Positions 5,447 to 13,409 are shown, counted from the stretch's first letter. The stretch: DNA of 14,936 nucleotides from Bacteroidales bacterium (GCA_017632695.1 JAGBQS010000188.1:1-14936); one strand, 5' to 3'. A program made the numbers and translations. The notes: generated by a model from the letters alone, not told the origin.

Positions 5447-7888
5447 TTACCACTTCAGCGTAACGCGCTCAATCAGGCTGGCACTGGCACCCACCGATCC
5501 GGTGTGCTGCAGGCAGAAGCCGGCAAACGGGTTCTTCTCGACGGTAGCCTTCAGGAAGACTTCGGTCTGTATCTCGGGAGAATCCGGCTGCTCCAACAGG
5601 GCATTGGTTCGGGCGGTAGCGGTAAGCACGTTGCCTTTCAGGCTGACGGATACCGTACAGGTAGTTTTATAACAGATGGCAGGTTGCTCGTCGGTAAGAG
5701 GAGTGACCTGTCCGTTTTTATAGGCCACCAGCCGGAAGACGCAGGCATGATCGTAGTCGGGCGTGCGCCGGATGCGGAGTCCGTAGCCGGTAAGCGTGGC
5801 AGGATCGAACTTGATGCAGATGTCCAGATACTGGCCGGTAGCGCTGCCGAAGCCCTGTCCGGCTGTCTTCGAGGGCGCAATCTCCACCACAGCTTCCATG
5901 TTGCCGGCTTTGCTGCGGGCAGGTGTATAGAAGCATCGGGCACCCTTGGTTGCCTGAACCAAACCTTTCTTTTTGGCACTGCCGTCCACGCCGTAGCCGT
6001 AATACCAGCCTCGCTTGGGGTCGGGCTGCCAGTTGAACTGTCCGGTGTCGGAGGGTTTATAGGTGTCGAAGGTCCAGGTTCCGGGAGCAATGGCGGGCTG
6101 GAAGTAAACGGGTACGTTGTGGAAGTCGGTGGTGAGCTGGCTTTCCTCGAACAGGATGTTAGGCACCTGCTTGACGGTTATCTCCTGACTGAAAGCTACC
6201 CAGACAGAAGCACCTTGCTCGGTGTCGGCAAACGACGGGGTGACGAGTGCTCCGATCCGTCGGTCCTTGTCGGCACGGGTAATCGGATACAGGCCTTCGG
6301 AGGCGGCAAGCCCGTGACGGACTGCAATGGTGTCCGACAGGTCTTCGTCCGAATAGCGGTACCAGGTAACGCGGGTATGATCGTGCGTGCCCGATCCGCT
6401 CAGCCGGTAGTGCAGCTGGATTCCTTTCTTCCCGAGCGAAAGGGTCGGGTTCTCGGCAAACGAAGGAGCCGGTTTCAGCAGCGGCTTGACCTCCACGCGG
6501 GTGAAACCTTTCAGACCCGATGGCAACGATGCCTCGATGCGGACCTCGCTGCCCGTAGGCATCTGGTTCTGCGAGGTGACGTCGGCCGTCAGGAAGCCGG
6601 TTGACGTCAGCCTGACCAGACTGGCTGCCTTCCAGGTGATGTTCCCGTAAGCAATGCTGCGGCTGCCCTCTTCGGAGGCTTCGTAGTTGCCCCAGCGGAC
6701 GAGGCGTGCCCGGACGGATCGGGTATCGTCCTGGGCTTCCAATAGCGGAACACGCTTCTGTCGGGAAGGCTTGCCGTCGGCAAACTCCAGTTGAAGGAAC
6801 ACCGGCAGTCCGAGCTGTCGGGCTGCCACTGTGGGACGGAGTTTGAGCGGGTCCCAGTCATCGTCGCCGGCCAGCAGGTTCGGGATGGTATAGGCTTCCA
6901 GCAGTTTCTGTCCGCGGATGTTGTGGGCATCCCGGATGCTGAGCGGCTGCCCGTTGAGGGTCACGTCGCTGTAATAGCAGGGCGCATCGTTCTGTCCGTA
7001 GCAGGCCAGCACTTCTAACGGGGCGCCGTCCACCTGCCGGATGGCTGTGCGGAGCAGGGTGAGTCCGCCCCTCGACTTCATGAAATACTGCGTGCCGGTA
7101 ACGTGTGTGTCGATTTCGGAATCCATGATGACGGCACCGTACGAAGGGGTGCCCCAGAAAGGCTTGCTTGAAAAGAATTCGAAGTGGCAGCGGCTATAGA
7201 CCGCCGAACCCTGCAGGGCATCGTCGGTACACTCAAAATGACATCCGGTGAACAGTGCCCGGCGCGCTCCGCTGAAGGGACACAGGTTCAGACGGCTCAC
7301 AAACCGGCAGTTCTCTGCCCAAACTCTGTCGGCATTGGTATGAATCAGCTGCGCCTGTACGATGGCTTTGTTGCGTTTCGGACGGTTCAGCTGCGGATTC
7401 TTCGGATAAACCAGATCGACGGAACAATAGTTGCCGAACGTGATGTTCCGGGCCTCGATGCTCTGGCACTCCATCCGGAGCATGGTGAAGTTGCCGATGG
7501 CTCCCTGGGTCTGTCCGCGGTTGCAGGCCAGGACAACATCTTCGGGGTTATCGGTCATACCCACCAGCTTCAGGGTCGGGTAACGGACCTCGAAACCGTA
7601 GGGAGTCGTTACCTTTTCGTCTTCATTACGTACGGCAGGGTCATCGGGGTCGTCGACCCAGTAAACGCCGGGGGCGATGTAAAGGGTGAGCGTGTCGGAA
7701 TCGGCGGCGGACTTCGTAGCATTGATGGCAGCAAGCGCCTCCCTCACTTGATTGAAAAGGTAAGGAGACGCTTGTGTTTCCTGATTGCTCAGACGCTGGT
7801 CGAGCAGCAGGTGGTGATCATCGTACGAAGTTCCCGCAGCGGTCTGGATAAACAGGGCCAGCACCGCAAACATAGCGGAAATCTTCAT
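5447..7888 (-). CDS. Secreted pectinesterase-like beta-helix protein with C-terminal lectin-like domain
   Basis: This 813-residue protein has a signal peptide (first ~20 residues, MKISAMFAVLALFIQTAAG). Residues ~66-310 read as a right-handed beta-helix of pectinesterase type: IAPGVYWV, LKLVGMTDNPEDVVL, ARNITFGN, AENCRF, ALFTGCHFECTDDALQG, SRCHFEFFSS. Residues ~470-570 look like an Ig/Fn3-like linker, and ~600-813 resemble a concanavalin/LamG-like beta-sandwich. The pectinesterase motif 'QDTL' appears replaced by SRLNL (198-202), and 'GTVDFIFG' by CTDDALQG (220-227), so one catalytic aspartate seems absent and activity is uncertain. It is probably an exported or surface glycan-binding or glycan-processing protein. 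It lies 40 nt after ssb with no promoter seen, so it may be cotranscribed with ssb. Confidence 0.7.
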   Translation of the reverse strand: MKISAMFAVLALFIQTAAGTSYDDHHLLLDQRLSNQETQASPYLFNQVREALAAINATKSAADSDTLTLYIAPGVYWVDDPDDPAVRNEDEKVTTPYGFEVRYPTLKLVGMTDNPEDVVLACNRGQTQGAIGNFTMLRMECQSIEARNITFGNYCSVDLVYPKNPQLNRPKRNKAIVQAQLIHTNADRVWAENCRFVSRLNLCPFSGARRALFTGCHFECTDDALQGSAVYSRCHFEFFSSKPFWGTPSYGAVIMDSEIDTHVTGTQYFMKSRGGLTLLRTAIRQVDGAPLEVLACYGQNDAPCYYSDVTLNGQPLSIRDAHNIRGQKLLEAYTIPNLLAGDDDWDPLKLRPTVAARQLGLPVFLQLEFADGKPSRQKRVPLLEAQDDTRSVRARLVRWGNYEASEEGSRSIAYGNITWKAASLVRLTSTGFLTADVTSQNQMPTGSEVRIEASLPSGLKGFTRVEVKPLLKPAPSFAENPTLSLGKKGIQLHYRLSGSGTHDHTRVTWYRYSDEDLSDTIAVRHGLAASEGLYPITRADKDRRIGALVTPSFADTEQGASVWVAFSQEITVKQVPNILFEESQLTTDFHNVPVYFQPAIAPGTWTFDTYKPSDTGQFNWQPDPKRGWYYGYGVDGSAKKKGLVQATKGARCFYTPARSKAGNMEAVVEIAPSKTAGQGFGSATGQYLDICIKFDPATLTGYGLRIRRTPDYDHACVFRLVAYKNGQVTPLTDEQPAICYKTTCTVSVSLKGNVLTATARTNALLEQPDSPEIQTEVFLKATVEKNPFAGFCLQHTGSVGASASLIERVTLKW

Positions 7889-7928
7889 AATTAATTATCG
7901 TGATATATCGGGTGATTTGTTTGTGAAA

Positions 7929-8318
7929 TCAGGGTTGCGGTTCGTCGGTGACCGGTTTCTCTTCGGAAGCGGCCGGCACTTGCGTAGGACTCTTGAGCAA
8001 TTCGAACTGATCGACGAAAATCTCGGTTACATAATGACGGACGTTGTTGGGGTCCGTCCACTGACGGGTGCGGAGCTTGCCTTCCAGATACACCAGCGAT
8101 CCCTTGTGAACTTGTCTTTCGATACGTTCGGCCACACCTTGCCAGGCAACGATGTTATGCCACTCGGTCTTTTCGGGAACCTCTTCGCCCGTGCGTTTGC
8201 GATAGCCGCGTTCGGATGTTGCCAGCGGGAAAGATGCACATACGGTACCGTCGTCCATGCGGCGAATGTCCGGCTCCCGGCCCACATTTCCTAACAGAAT
8301 TACTTTGTTTACTGCCAT
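7929..8318 (-). CDS. ssb: Single-stranded DNA-binding protein
   Basis: This 129-residue OB-fold SSB has MAVNKVILLGNVGREPDIR, FPLATSE, EKTEWHNIVAWQGVAERIER, VHKGSLVYLEGKLRTRQW and VTEIFVDQFELL, all standard for bacterial SSB (residues 1-~108). It coats single-stranded DNA in replication and repair. The start MAVNKV at 8318 is preferred over an in-frame ATG 39 nt upstream because the family begins M(A/S)xNKV. Oddly, the C-terminus is short and ends VTDEPQP. The acidic DDxPF tip that normally recruits partner proteins is only partly present, and the final phenylalanine is missing. It sits downstream of mutY on the same strand, with its own likely promoter in between. Confidence 0.93.
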   Translation of the reverse strand: MAVNKVILLGNVGREPDIRRMDDGTVCASFPLATSERGYRKRTGEEVPEKTEWHNIVAWQGVAERIERQVHKGSLVYLEGKLRTRQWTDPNNVRHYVTEIFVDQFELLKSPTQVPAASEEKPVTDEPQP

Positions 8319-8344
8319 AGTATATAGATTGAGTTGTGTTTTGT

Positions 8345-8358
8345 GGTGCTTGCGCACC
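8345..8358 (-). promoter_or_regulatory. Small hairpin in the ssb leader
   Basis: GGTGC-GCAA-GCACC on the minus strand forms a 5-bp stem with a 4-nt loop between the ssb promoter and start codon, and has no T-run. It could be a stability or regulatory element; no function is shown. Confidence 0.35.
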
Positions 8359-8381
8359 GGTTAATAACAAATATCCGACCC

Positions 8382-8413
8382 CAAAGGTAAGGGGATTTTT
8401 CCTATTGTGCAAG
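8382..8413 (-). promoter_or_regulatory. ssb promoter
   Basis: On the minus strand, TACCTTTG (8389-8382) matches the -7 consensus, and CTTG (8413-8410), 20 nt upstream, is one base off the TTTG -33 box. It lies in the 112-nt gap between the mutY stop and the ssb start. Confidence 0.6.
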
Positions 8414-8430
8414 TTTTTGTCCATTTATCT

Positions 8431-9435
8431 TCAAAATAGGACGGAAAATTTCCGGTTTGCTTCGGAAATGAGTTTGGCAACGGCTTTTTTTTGCCAGTTT
8501 TGCCACGTGATCTGTATGTATCCGGACGGAAGTGTCCGGATGGGCTCCTGTAAACTGATGATGCGGAAGTCGCAGATCAGCAGCTGGTGGGTAAGCTGGT
8601 GCCTGATGGTGAAGGCTGCCGGCACTTCGGGGTGGAGGATCTCGTCGCCTTCGGTAACGGGAAACTCCCAGAGTCCCTGCCAGATGTCGCCGCTTCCGCG
8701 CTGATGCACCCAAAGCGTGTCCTTATATTTAAATAGGTAATAGTGCAGGCGGCGTTCGCGGACTTTCACCTTCCCGGCTTTTACCGGACGTTCGCCGACG
8801 GTCCGGTTGGCCAGCGCCAGGCATTTGCCGGACAGCGGGCAGGTGTCGCAGTGAGGCGAAAGGGGCGTGCACTGCAAAGCGCCGAACTCCATCAGCGCCT
8901 GATTGTGCAGGCCCGGGTGCTGCGGGTCGAGCAGCTGGGTGGCCAAAGCCTGAAATTCCTTCTGCCCGCCGGTGCTGTCAATGGGCGTCGGGATATCGAA
9001 CAGACGGGCCAGCACGCGATATACGTTGCCGTCAACGACCGCCACCGGCTCGTCGGCCGAGAAGCTGGCAATGGCTGCAGCCGTATAGGGCCCTACGCCC
9101 TTGAGCCGGGAGAGTGCGGAATAACGGGTCGGGAACTGTCCGCGGCATTCGCCCTCCATGACCTGAATGGCGGCAGTGTGCAGGTTGCGGGCACGGCTGT
9201 AATAGCCCAGTCCCTGCCAAAGCTTGAGCACTTCGTCTTCGGAAGCGGCAGCCAGAGCCGCCACATTGGGGAAGCGTTCGGCAAACTTCAGGTAGTAGTC
9301 CATGCCCTGTGCCACACGGGTCTGCTGCAGGATGATTTCGGACAGCCAGATGAGGTAGGGGTCGCGGGTCCGGCGCCACGGCAAATCGCGCCTGTTCCGG
9401 TCATACCAAAATTGCAAGATTTGGCTAATTTCCAT
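8431..9435 (-). CDS. mutY: A/G-specific adenine glycosylase MutY
   Basis: This 334-residue base-excision enzyme removes adenine mispaired with 8-oxoguanine. The helix-hairpin-helix glycosylase domain shows E33 in SEIILQQTRV (general acid), LKGVGPYTAAAIASF (about 111-125) and D135 in AVVDGNVYRVLARL. The [4Fe-4S] loop cysteines are C189, C196, C199 and C205, with canonical C-X6-C-X2-C-X5-C spacing. The C-terminal NUDIX-like domain that reads 8-oxoG is present (LHYYLFKYKD, GDIWQGLWEFP). The residues equivalent to the E. coli FSH loop read LTH at 281-283. Length is usual for the family. The gene is divergent from the HU gene, with ssb directly downstream. Confidence 0.96.
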   Translation of the reverse strand: MEISQILQFWYDRNRRDLPWRRTRDPYLIWLSEIILQQTRVAQGMDYYLKFAERFPNVAALAAASEDEVLKLWQGLGYYSRARNLHTAAIQVMEGECRGQFPTRYSALSRLKGVGPYTAAAIASFSADEPVAVVDGNVYRVLARLFDIPTPIDSTGGQKEFQALATQLLDPQHPGLHNQALMEFGALQCTPLSPHCDTCPLSGKCLALANRTVGERPVKAGKVKVRERRLHYYLFKYKDTLWVHQRGSGDIWQGLWEFPVTEGDEILHPEVPAAFTIRHQLTHQLLICDFRIISLQEPIRTLPSGYIQITWQNWQKKAVAKLISEANRKFSVLF

Positions 9436-9478
9436 AGAATTATTACTTTTCAGTTGGCAATTCTGCTTGTTTCGGGTG

Positions 9479-9486
9479 CAAAGTTA
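9479..9486 (-). promoter_or_regulatory. -7 box (TAACTTTG) for mutY
   Basis: Plus-strand CAAAGTTA is TAACTTTG on the minus strand, 44 nt before the mutY ATG. A matching -33 TTTG is not seen. It lies upstream of, and divergent from, the HU promoter. Confidence 0.5.
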
Positions 9487-9516
9487 CGATTTTTTTATAA
9501 AAATTCCTAATAAATC

Positions 9517-9547
9517 TTTGCCGATTTGAAAAATAAACCTATCTTTG
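9517..9547 (+). promoter_or_regulatory. Canonical promoter of the HU gene
   Basis: TTTG (9517-9520), a 19-nt spacer, then TATCTTTG (9540-9547) is a full match to the Bacteroidota -33/-7 consensus. It gives a leader of about 50 nt before the ATG at 9607. Confidence 0.85.
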
Positions 9548-9606
9548 CACCCCGAATTCATTGAAATTCCGTAATATAAACGTTAGTGAAATAATAATAA
9601 GCAATT

Positions 9607-9900
9607 ATGACAAAAGCAGAAATCGTAACCCAGATCTCTAAAAGAACTGGCTTGGATAAAGAGTCTGTGCTGACTGTAGTTGAGCAGTTTATGGCGAGCA
9701 TTAAGGATTCGCTGGTTGATGGCGAAGCAGTTTATCTCCGTGGCTTCGGCAGCTTCATTATCAAGGAGCGTGCCAGAAAGACAGCCCGTAACATCAAGGA
9801 AGAGCGTTCCCTGATCATCCCTGCTCACAACATCCCAGCCTTCAAGCCTTGCAAGACTTTTGTTGACCGGGTAAGCGGCGATTTGAACATCGAGGGCTAA
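9607..9900 (+). CDS. HU-family DNA-binding protein
   Basis: This 97-residue protein has the HU/IHF fold: N-terminal helices (MTKAEIVTQISKRTGLDKES..), the saddle motif RGFGSF at 45-50, an arm region RARKTARNIKEERSLIIPAH, and the conserved proline turn IPAFKP at 76-81. It bends and compacts DNA nonspecifically as a nucleoid protein. The arm lacks the common NPxTG tip, reading NIKEERS instead, a variation also familiar in Bacteroidota HU paralogues. It is driven by the strong promoter at 9517-9547 and followed after 49 nt by the 28-codon gene. Confidence 0.95.
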   Translation: MTKAEIVTQISKRTGLDKESVLTVVEQFMASIKDSLVDGEAVYLRGFGSFIIKERARKTARNIKEERSLIIPAHNIPAFKPCKTFVDRVSGDLNIEG

Positions 9901-9949
9901 TGCCCACTTTTGGAACAGAAATAAGTTTAACCCATTAATATATTAGAAA

Positions 9950-10036
9950 ATGCCAAACGGTAAGAAGCACAAGCGTCACAAGATGGCAGTTCATAAGCGC
10001 AAAAAGCGTTTGCGCAAGAACCGTCATAAGCACTGA
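9950..10036 (+). CDS. AURKAIP1/COX24-domain (mS38/bS22-like) small ribosomal protein
   Basis: This 28-residue, extremely basic ORF begins MPNGKKHKRHKMAVHKRKKR, continues LRKNRHKH and consists mostly of Lys, Arg and His. The K(M)..HKRKKRLRKNRHK pattern matches the short AURKAIP1/COX24 C-terminal domain, the bacterial counterpart of mitochondrial ribosomal protein mS38 and related to actinobacterial bS22. These proteins sit on the small subunit near the decoding region. The gene lies between HU and ribonuclease G, ahead of a strong terminator, and probably shares the HU transcript. At 28 codons it is easily missed by gene callers. The identification rests on recalled sequence pattern, composition and context. 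Confidence 0.78.
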   Translation: MPNGKKHKRHKMAVHKRKKRLRKNRHKH

Positions 10037-10101
10037 TCCGCAGACAAGACAGTGCATCGTGACCGGCGTTGAATAATAGTAGCGCCAGCCAGACGAATAT
10101 A

Positions 10102-10129
10102 GGGGTGCATCCGAAATGCGCCCCTTTTT
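10102..10129 (+). terminator. Intrinsic terminator/attenuator between the HU operon and rng
   Basis: GGGGTGCAT (10102-10110) pairs over 9 bp with ATGCGCCCC (10116-10124), including one G-T pair, around loop CCGAA. TTTTT follows. It lies only 33 nt before the rng ATG, and no TAnnTTTG box is seen between them, so rng may depend on read-through. Confidence 0.88.
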
Positions 10130-10161
10130 AGTATTAATCCTTTTAAACTCATTATGCACGC

Positions 10162-11739
10162 ATGACAAGAGAAGTAGTCATAGATGTGCAGCCGAAGGAG
10201 ATTACCATCGGTCTGCTGGAGGACGGCCGCCTGGCCGAGTACCAGCGGGAGAAACAGAATGCCTCCTTTTCGGTTGGAAACATCTATCTGGCCCGTATCA
10301 GAAAACTGATGCCGGGTCTGAATGCTGCCTTTGTTGACGTCGGATACGAGAAAGAAGGATTTCTTCACTATCAGGATCTGGGCCCGAATTTCATGACGCA
10401 GTCCAAATTCCTGAAACAGCAGTTGTCTGACCGCAAGCACATGCTGACCCTCGACAAACTGAAGAAAGAGCCGGAACTTGCCAAGGAAGGTACGCTCGGC
10501 GACGTGATTCAGCAGGGTCAGGAAATACTTGTACAGATTGCCAAGGAGCCCATTTCGACCAAGGGTCCGCGCCTGACAAGCGATATCAGTCTTCCGGGAC
10601 GCTTTATGGTGCTGATTCCTTTCCAGGATAAGGTTTCGGTGTCGGCGAAAATCAAATCAAGCGAGGAGAAAGTCCGCCTCAAGCAGATCATCAATGCCAT
10701 TCGTCCGAAAAACTTCGGCGTAATCATCCGCACTTCGGCGCAGGGCGTCAGGGTGGAGGATCTGGAGGCAGAACTTACTTCGCTCATGCATCGTTGGGAA
10801 GAAACGATACAGAAAATCATGAAAGGCCAGCTGCCTTCGCTCGTCTACGAGGAGACCAGCCGTGCCGTGGCATTACTTCGCGACATCTTCAATCCTTCGT
10901 TCGAAAACATCTGGGTCAACGACCCGGCTACGTTCACGCAGATTAAGGAATATGTGAATCTGATAGCCCCTGAAAAGGCAGACGTAGTAAAACTCTACGA
11001 AGGGGAGGTCCCCATCCTGGACCGGTTCGATGTAACCCGGCAGATCAAGTCTTCGTTAGGAAAGACCGTATCGTGCAAGGCCGGGGCCTATATCATCATC
11101 GAACATACCGAGGCTCTGCACGTCATCGATGTCAATAGCGGTCACCGCAGCCATCAGGCCGACGCACAGGAAGATAATGCCCTGGCGGTGGATATGGCAG
11201 CGGCCGACGAGATTGCACGGCAGATGCGTTTGCGCGATATGGGTGGTATCGTGGTAATCGACTTTATCGATTTGCAGGATCCCGAACATCGCGAGGCACT
11301 GTACAAGCACATGAAGGAACTGATGCAGGAAGACCGTGCCAAGCACAATATCCTTCCGCTCAGCAAGTTCTGCCTGATGCAGATTACCCGTCAGCGGGTA
11401 CGTCCGGTGATGGATGTGCAGACGGCCGAATCCTGTCCGGTGTGCGGCGGCAAGCATGTGGTGAAACCCTCCATCATTTTCCCCGAGATTCTCGAGTCGA
11501 AACTGGAGTACCTGACCGAAATACTCGAAGTGAAGAAATTCTATCTGCACGTACATCCGTTCGTGGCAGCCTATTTGCGTAAGGGGTGGTTCCGCTCCGT
11601 TCTCTGGAAGTGGAAACTGCGGTTCGGGTTCGGATTCCATCTGATTTCCGACCAGAGCATGGAACTCCTGCAATACAAGGTGGTTGACAGTCATCGGAAT
11701 GAAGTCGACCTGAAACAACCCATAGACGATCATGTCTAA
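10162..11739 (+). CDS. rng: Ribonuclease G (RNase E/G family)
   Basis: This 525-residue endoribonuclease processes rRNA and degrades mRNA. The S1 domain starts around residue 36 (GNIYLARIRKLMPGLNAAFVDVG) and carries an insertion of ~35 residues before GQEILVQIAKEP. The catalytic Mg2+ ligands are D323 (LHVIDVNSG) and D367 (GGIVVIDFIDLQD). The Zn-link CPVC is C425 and C428, which mediates dimerisation in RNase E. The C-terminal part (~430-525) resembles RNase G, and there is no RNase E-type degradosome scaffold. Its last 8 nt overlap the next gene, suggesting translational coupling. No separate promoter is visible downstream of the terminator at 10102-10129. Confidence 0.95.
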   Translation: MTREVVIDVQPKEITIGLLEDGRLAEYQREKQNASFSVGNIYLARIRKLMPGLNAAFVDVGYEKEGFLHYQDLGPNFMTQSKFLKQQLSDRKHMLTLDKLKKEPELAKEGTLGDVIQQGQEILVQIAKEPISTKGPRLTSDISLPGRFMVLIPFQDKVSVSAKIKSSEEKVRLKQIINAIRPKNFGVIIRTSAQGVRVEDLEAELTSLMHRWEETIQKIMKGQLPSLVYEETSRAVALLRDIFNPSFENIWVNDPATFTQIKEYVNLIAPEKADVVKLYEGEVPILDRFDVTRQIKSSLGKTVSCKAGAYIIIEHTEALHVIDVNSGHRSHQADAQEDNALAVDMAAADEIARQMRLRDMGGIVVIDFIDLQDPEHREALYKHMKELMQEDRAKHNILPLSKFCLMQITRQRVRPVMDVQTAESCPVCGGKHVVKPSIIFPEILESKLEYLTEILEVKKFYLHVHPFVAAYLRKGWFRSVLWKWKLRFGFGFHLISDQSMELLQYKVVDSHRNEVDLKQPIDDHV

Positions 11740-13306
11740 GATTATACTTACAGATGCTTTGGGGCGCTTGCCCCAGCCTAAAATGAACGCCCCCGTCAAC
11801 TTCCAGCTTGGCGAGGGCGAGCATATTGCTATTATGGGTCCGAATGGCGGCGGCAAGAGTCACCTGCTGGATCTGCTGACCGGGAAGGCCTTGCTGATGC
11901 AGGGAAAGCTGGAATACGATTTCGGCCCCGGCGTAAAGCCTTCGGCGTACGGAAACATCGTACAGCTGACCTTCGAGGATGCCTTGGGGTCGGTCGAGAA
12001 ACCGTATTACTTCCAGCAGCGGTTCAATTCGCAGGACCGCGACGAGTCTCCTCTGGTAAGCACGGTCCTGAAGCGTGCGCTGGCATCGGGCAACGTTTCG
12101 GCAACGGGTCTTTCGGCCGATGAGGCACGCGCTGCCGGACACGGTCTGACCGAAGAGGAGGCGCGTGCTGCCGGAGCGGAGGATGATTCGGAGTTCCTGG
12201 CGAATCCGCTCATTGATACCTTCATGATGCGCGACCTGCTCCAGAAGCGTATGGTCCTGCTGTCGAGCGGCGAGATGCGCCGTTACCAGCTTTTCAAGTA
12301 TCTCATCAAGCGGCCGAAGGTGCTGATTGTGGACAACCCGTTTATCGGCCTGGATGCTCCGATGCGCGACCAGCTGAGCCGTTTCTTCCGGCAGCTGACC
12401 GAAAGCGGCGAGGTACAGATCATCATGGTCCTGTCAATGCTCGACTGGGTGCCGGAATACATTACGCATGTGGTGCAGGTTGAGAATATGAAGGTAGGGC
12501 AGAAGCTGACCCGCCGGGAATATATGGATCATCAGCCGGATTATGCCTCCCTGCCGATGTCGCACCTGCCGGCAACGCTGACTGAACAGATTGTCGGGCT
12601 GCCTGTACACGAAACAGCCAACCTGACGGCCGACGGTTCGATTACCGACGAGATTATCTCCATCCGGAACCTGTCGTTGCCGTTGCCCGATACCGACCGC
12701 GTGCTGTACGGCGGCTTGAACTGGACGGTCCGCAGGGGCGAAAAATGGGCCCTGCAGGGGCGTAACGGAGCCGGAAAGAGTACCTTGCTCAGCCTGATCT
12801 GTGCCGACCACCCGGCTGCATACGCCTGCGACATCTCCCTGTTCGGCCGGAAAAGGGGAACGGGCGAGAGTATCTGGGAAATCAAGAAACACATCGGTTT
12901 TGTCAGTCCGGAATTCCATCGGGCTTATAAGGAAAACCGTCCGGCAATAGATATCGTAGCGTCGGGTCTGCATGATTCGGTGGGACTTTACAAGCGTCCG
13001 CGGCCGGAACAGACGGATACCTGCCTGTTCTGGATGAAGGTGTTCGGCATCGAAGCGTTAAAGGACCGGCTGTTCCTGACCCTGTCGGCCGGCGAACAGC
13101 GTCTGTGCCTGCTGGCGCGTGCTTTTGTAAAAGATCCTGCCCTGCTGATTCTGGACGAACCGCTGCACGGACTGGATACCTACAGGCGGAACCTGGTGCG
13201 CGATGTGATTGCCGCCTTCTGCCGCCGGCCGGACAAGACCCTGATCATGGTGACTCACTATGTGGAGGAGCTGCCGGTTCAGATTACGCATTGCCTGAAG
13301 TTATAA
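11732..13306 (+). CDS. Tandem ABC ATPase (ModF/PhrA-like), first ATP site degenerate
   Basis: This 524-residue soluble protein has two ATP-binding-cassette domains and no membrane segment. NBD1 has Walker A GPNGGGKS (36-43), signature LSSGE (177-181) and Walker B LIVDNPF. N202 replaces the catalytic glutamate after D201, and S235 stands where the switch histidine is expected. NBD2 looks intact: Walker A GRNGAGKS (343-350), signature LSAGE (451-455), Walker B D475-E476 and H509. This architecture resembles E. coli ModF/PhrA, of uncertain function. With no permease here, and coupled to rng by an 8-nt overlap, a role on RNA or ribosomes is as plausible as transport; that is inference. Residues 127-150 contain a 12-residue near-duplicate (LSADEARAAGHG / LTEEEARAAGAE). 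Confidence 0.88.
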   Translation: MSKIILTDALGRLPQPKMNAPVNFQLGEGEHIAIMGPNGGGKSHLLDLLTGKALLMQGKLEYDFGPGVKPSAYGNIVQLTFEDALGSVEKPYYFQQRFNSQDRDESPLVSTVLKRALASGNVSATGLSADEARAAGHGLTEEEARAAGAEDDSEFLANPLIDTFMMRDLLQKRMVLLSSGEMRRYQLFKYLIKRPKVLIVDNPFIGLDAPMRDQLSRFFRQLTESGEVQIIMVLSMLDWVPEYITHVVQVENMKVGQKLTRREYMDHQPDYASLPMSHLPATLTEQIVGLPVHETANLTADGSITDEIISIRNLSLPLPDTDRVLYGGLNWTVRRGEKWALQGRNGAGKSTLLSLICADHPAAYACDISLFGRKRGTGESIWEIKKHIGFVSPEFHRAYKENRPAIDIVASGLHDSVGLYKRPRPEQTDTCLFWMKVFGIEALKDRLFLTLSAGEQRLCLLARAFVKDPALLILDEPLHGLDTYRRNLVRDVIAAFCRRPDKTLIMVTHYVEELPVQITHCLKL

Positions 13307-13409
13307 ATATACAAAATTCAGTTGACAAAATAATCCCTTTATGCCGAATTCCTGTTGCAAACGACAATCAATTTAGTGCCCCTTCATAGCAAAATTATCA
13401 AATAAAGCC

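Noticed and set aside
5504..6604. Plus-strand reading frame of ~366 codons inside the beta-helix gene
   Set aside because: It is a shadow frame of the 813-residue protein, with no promoter or motif.
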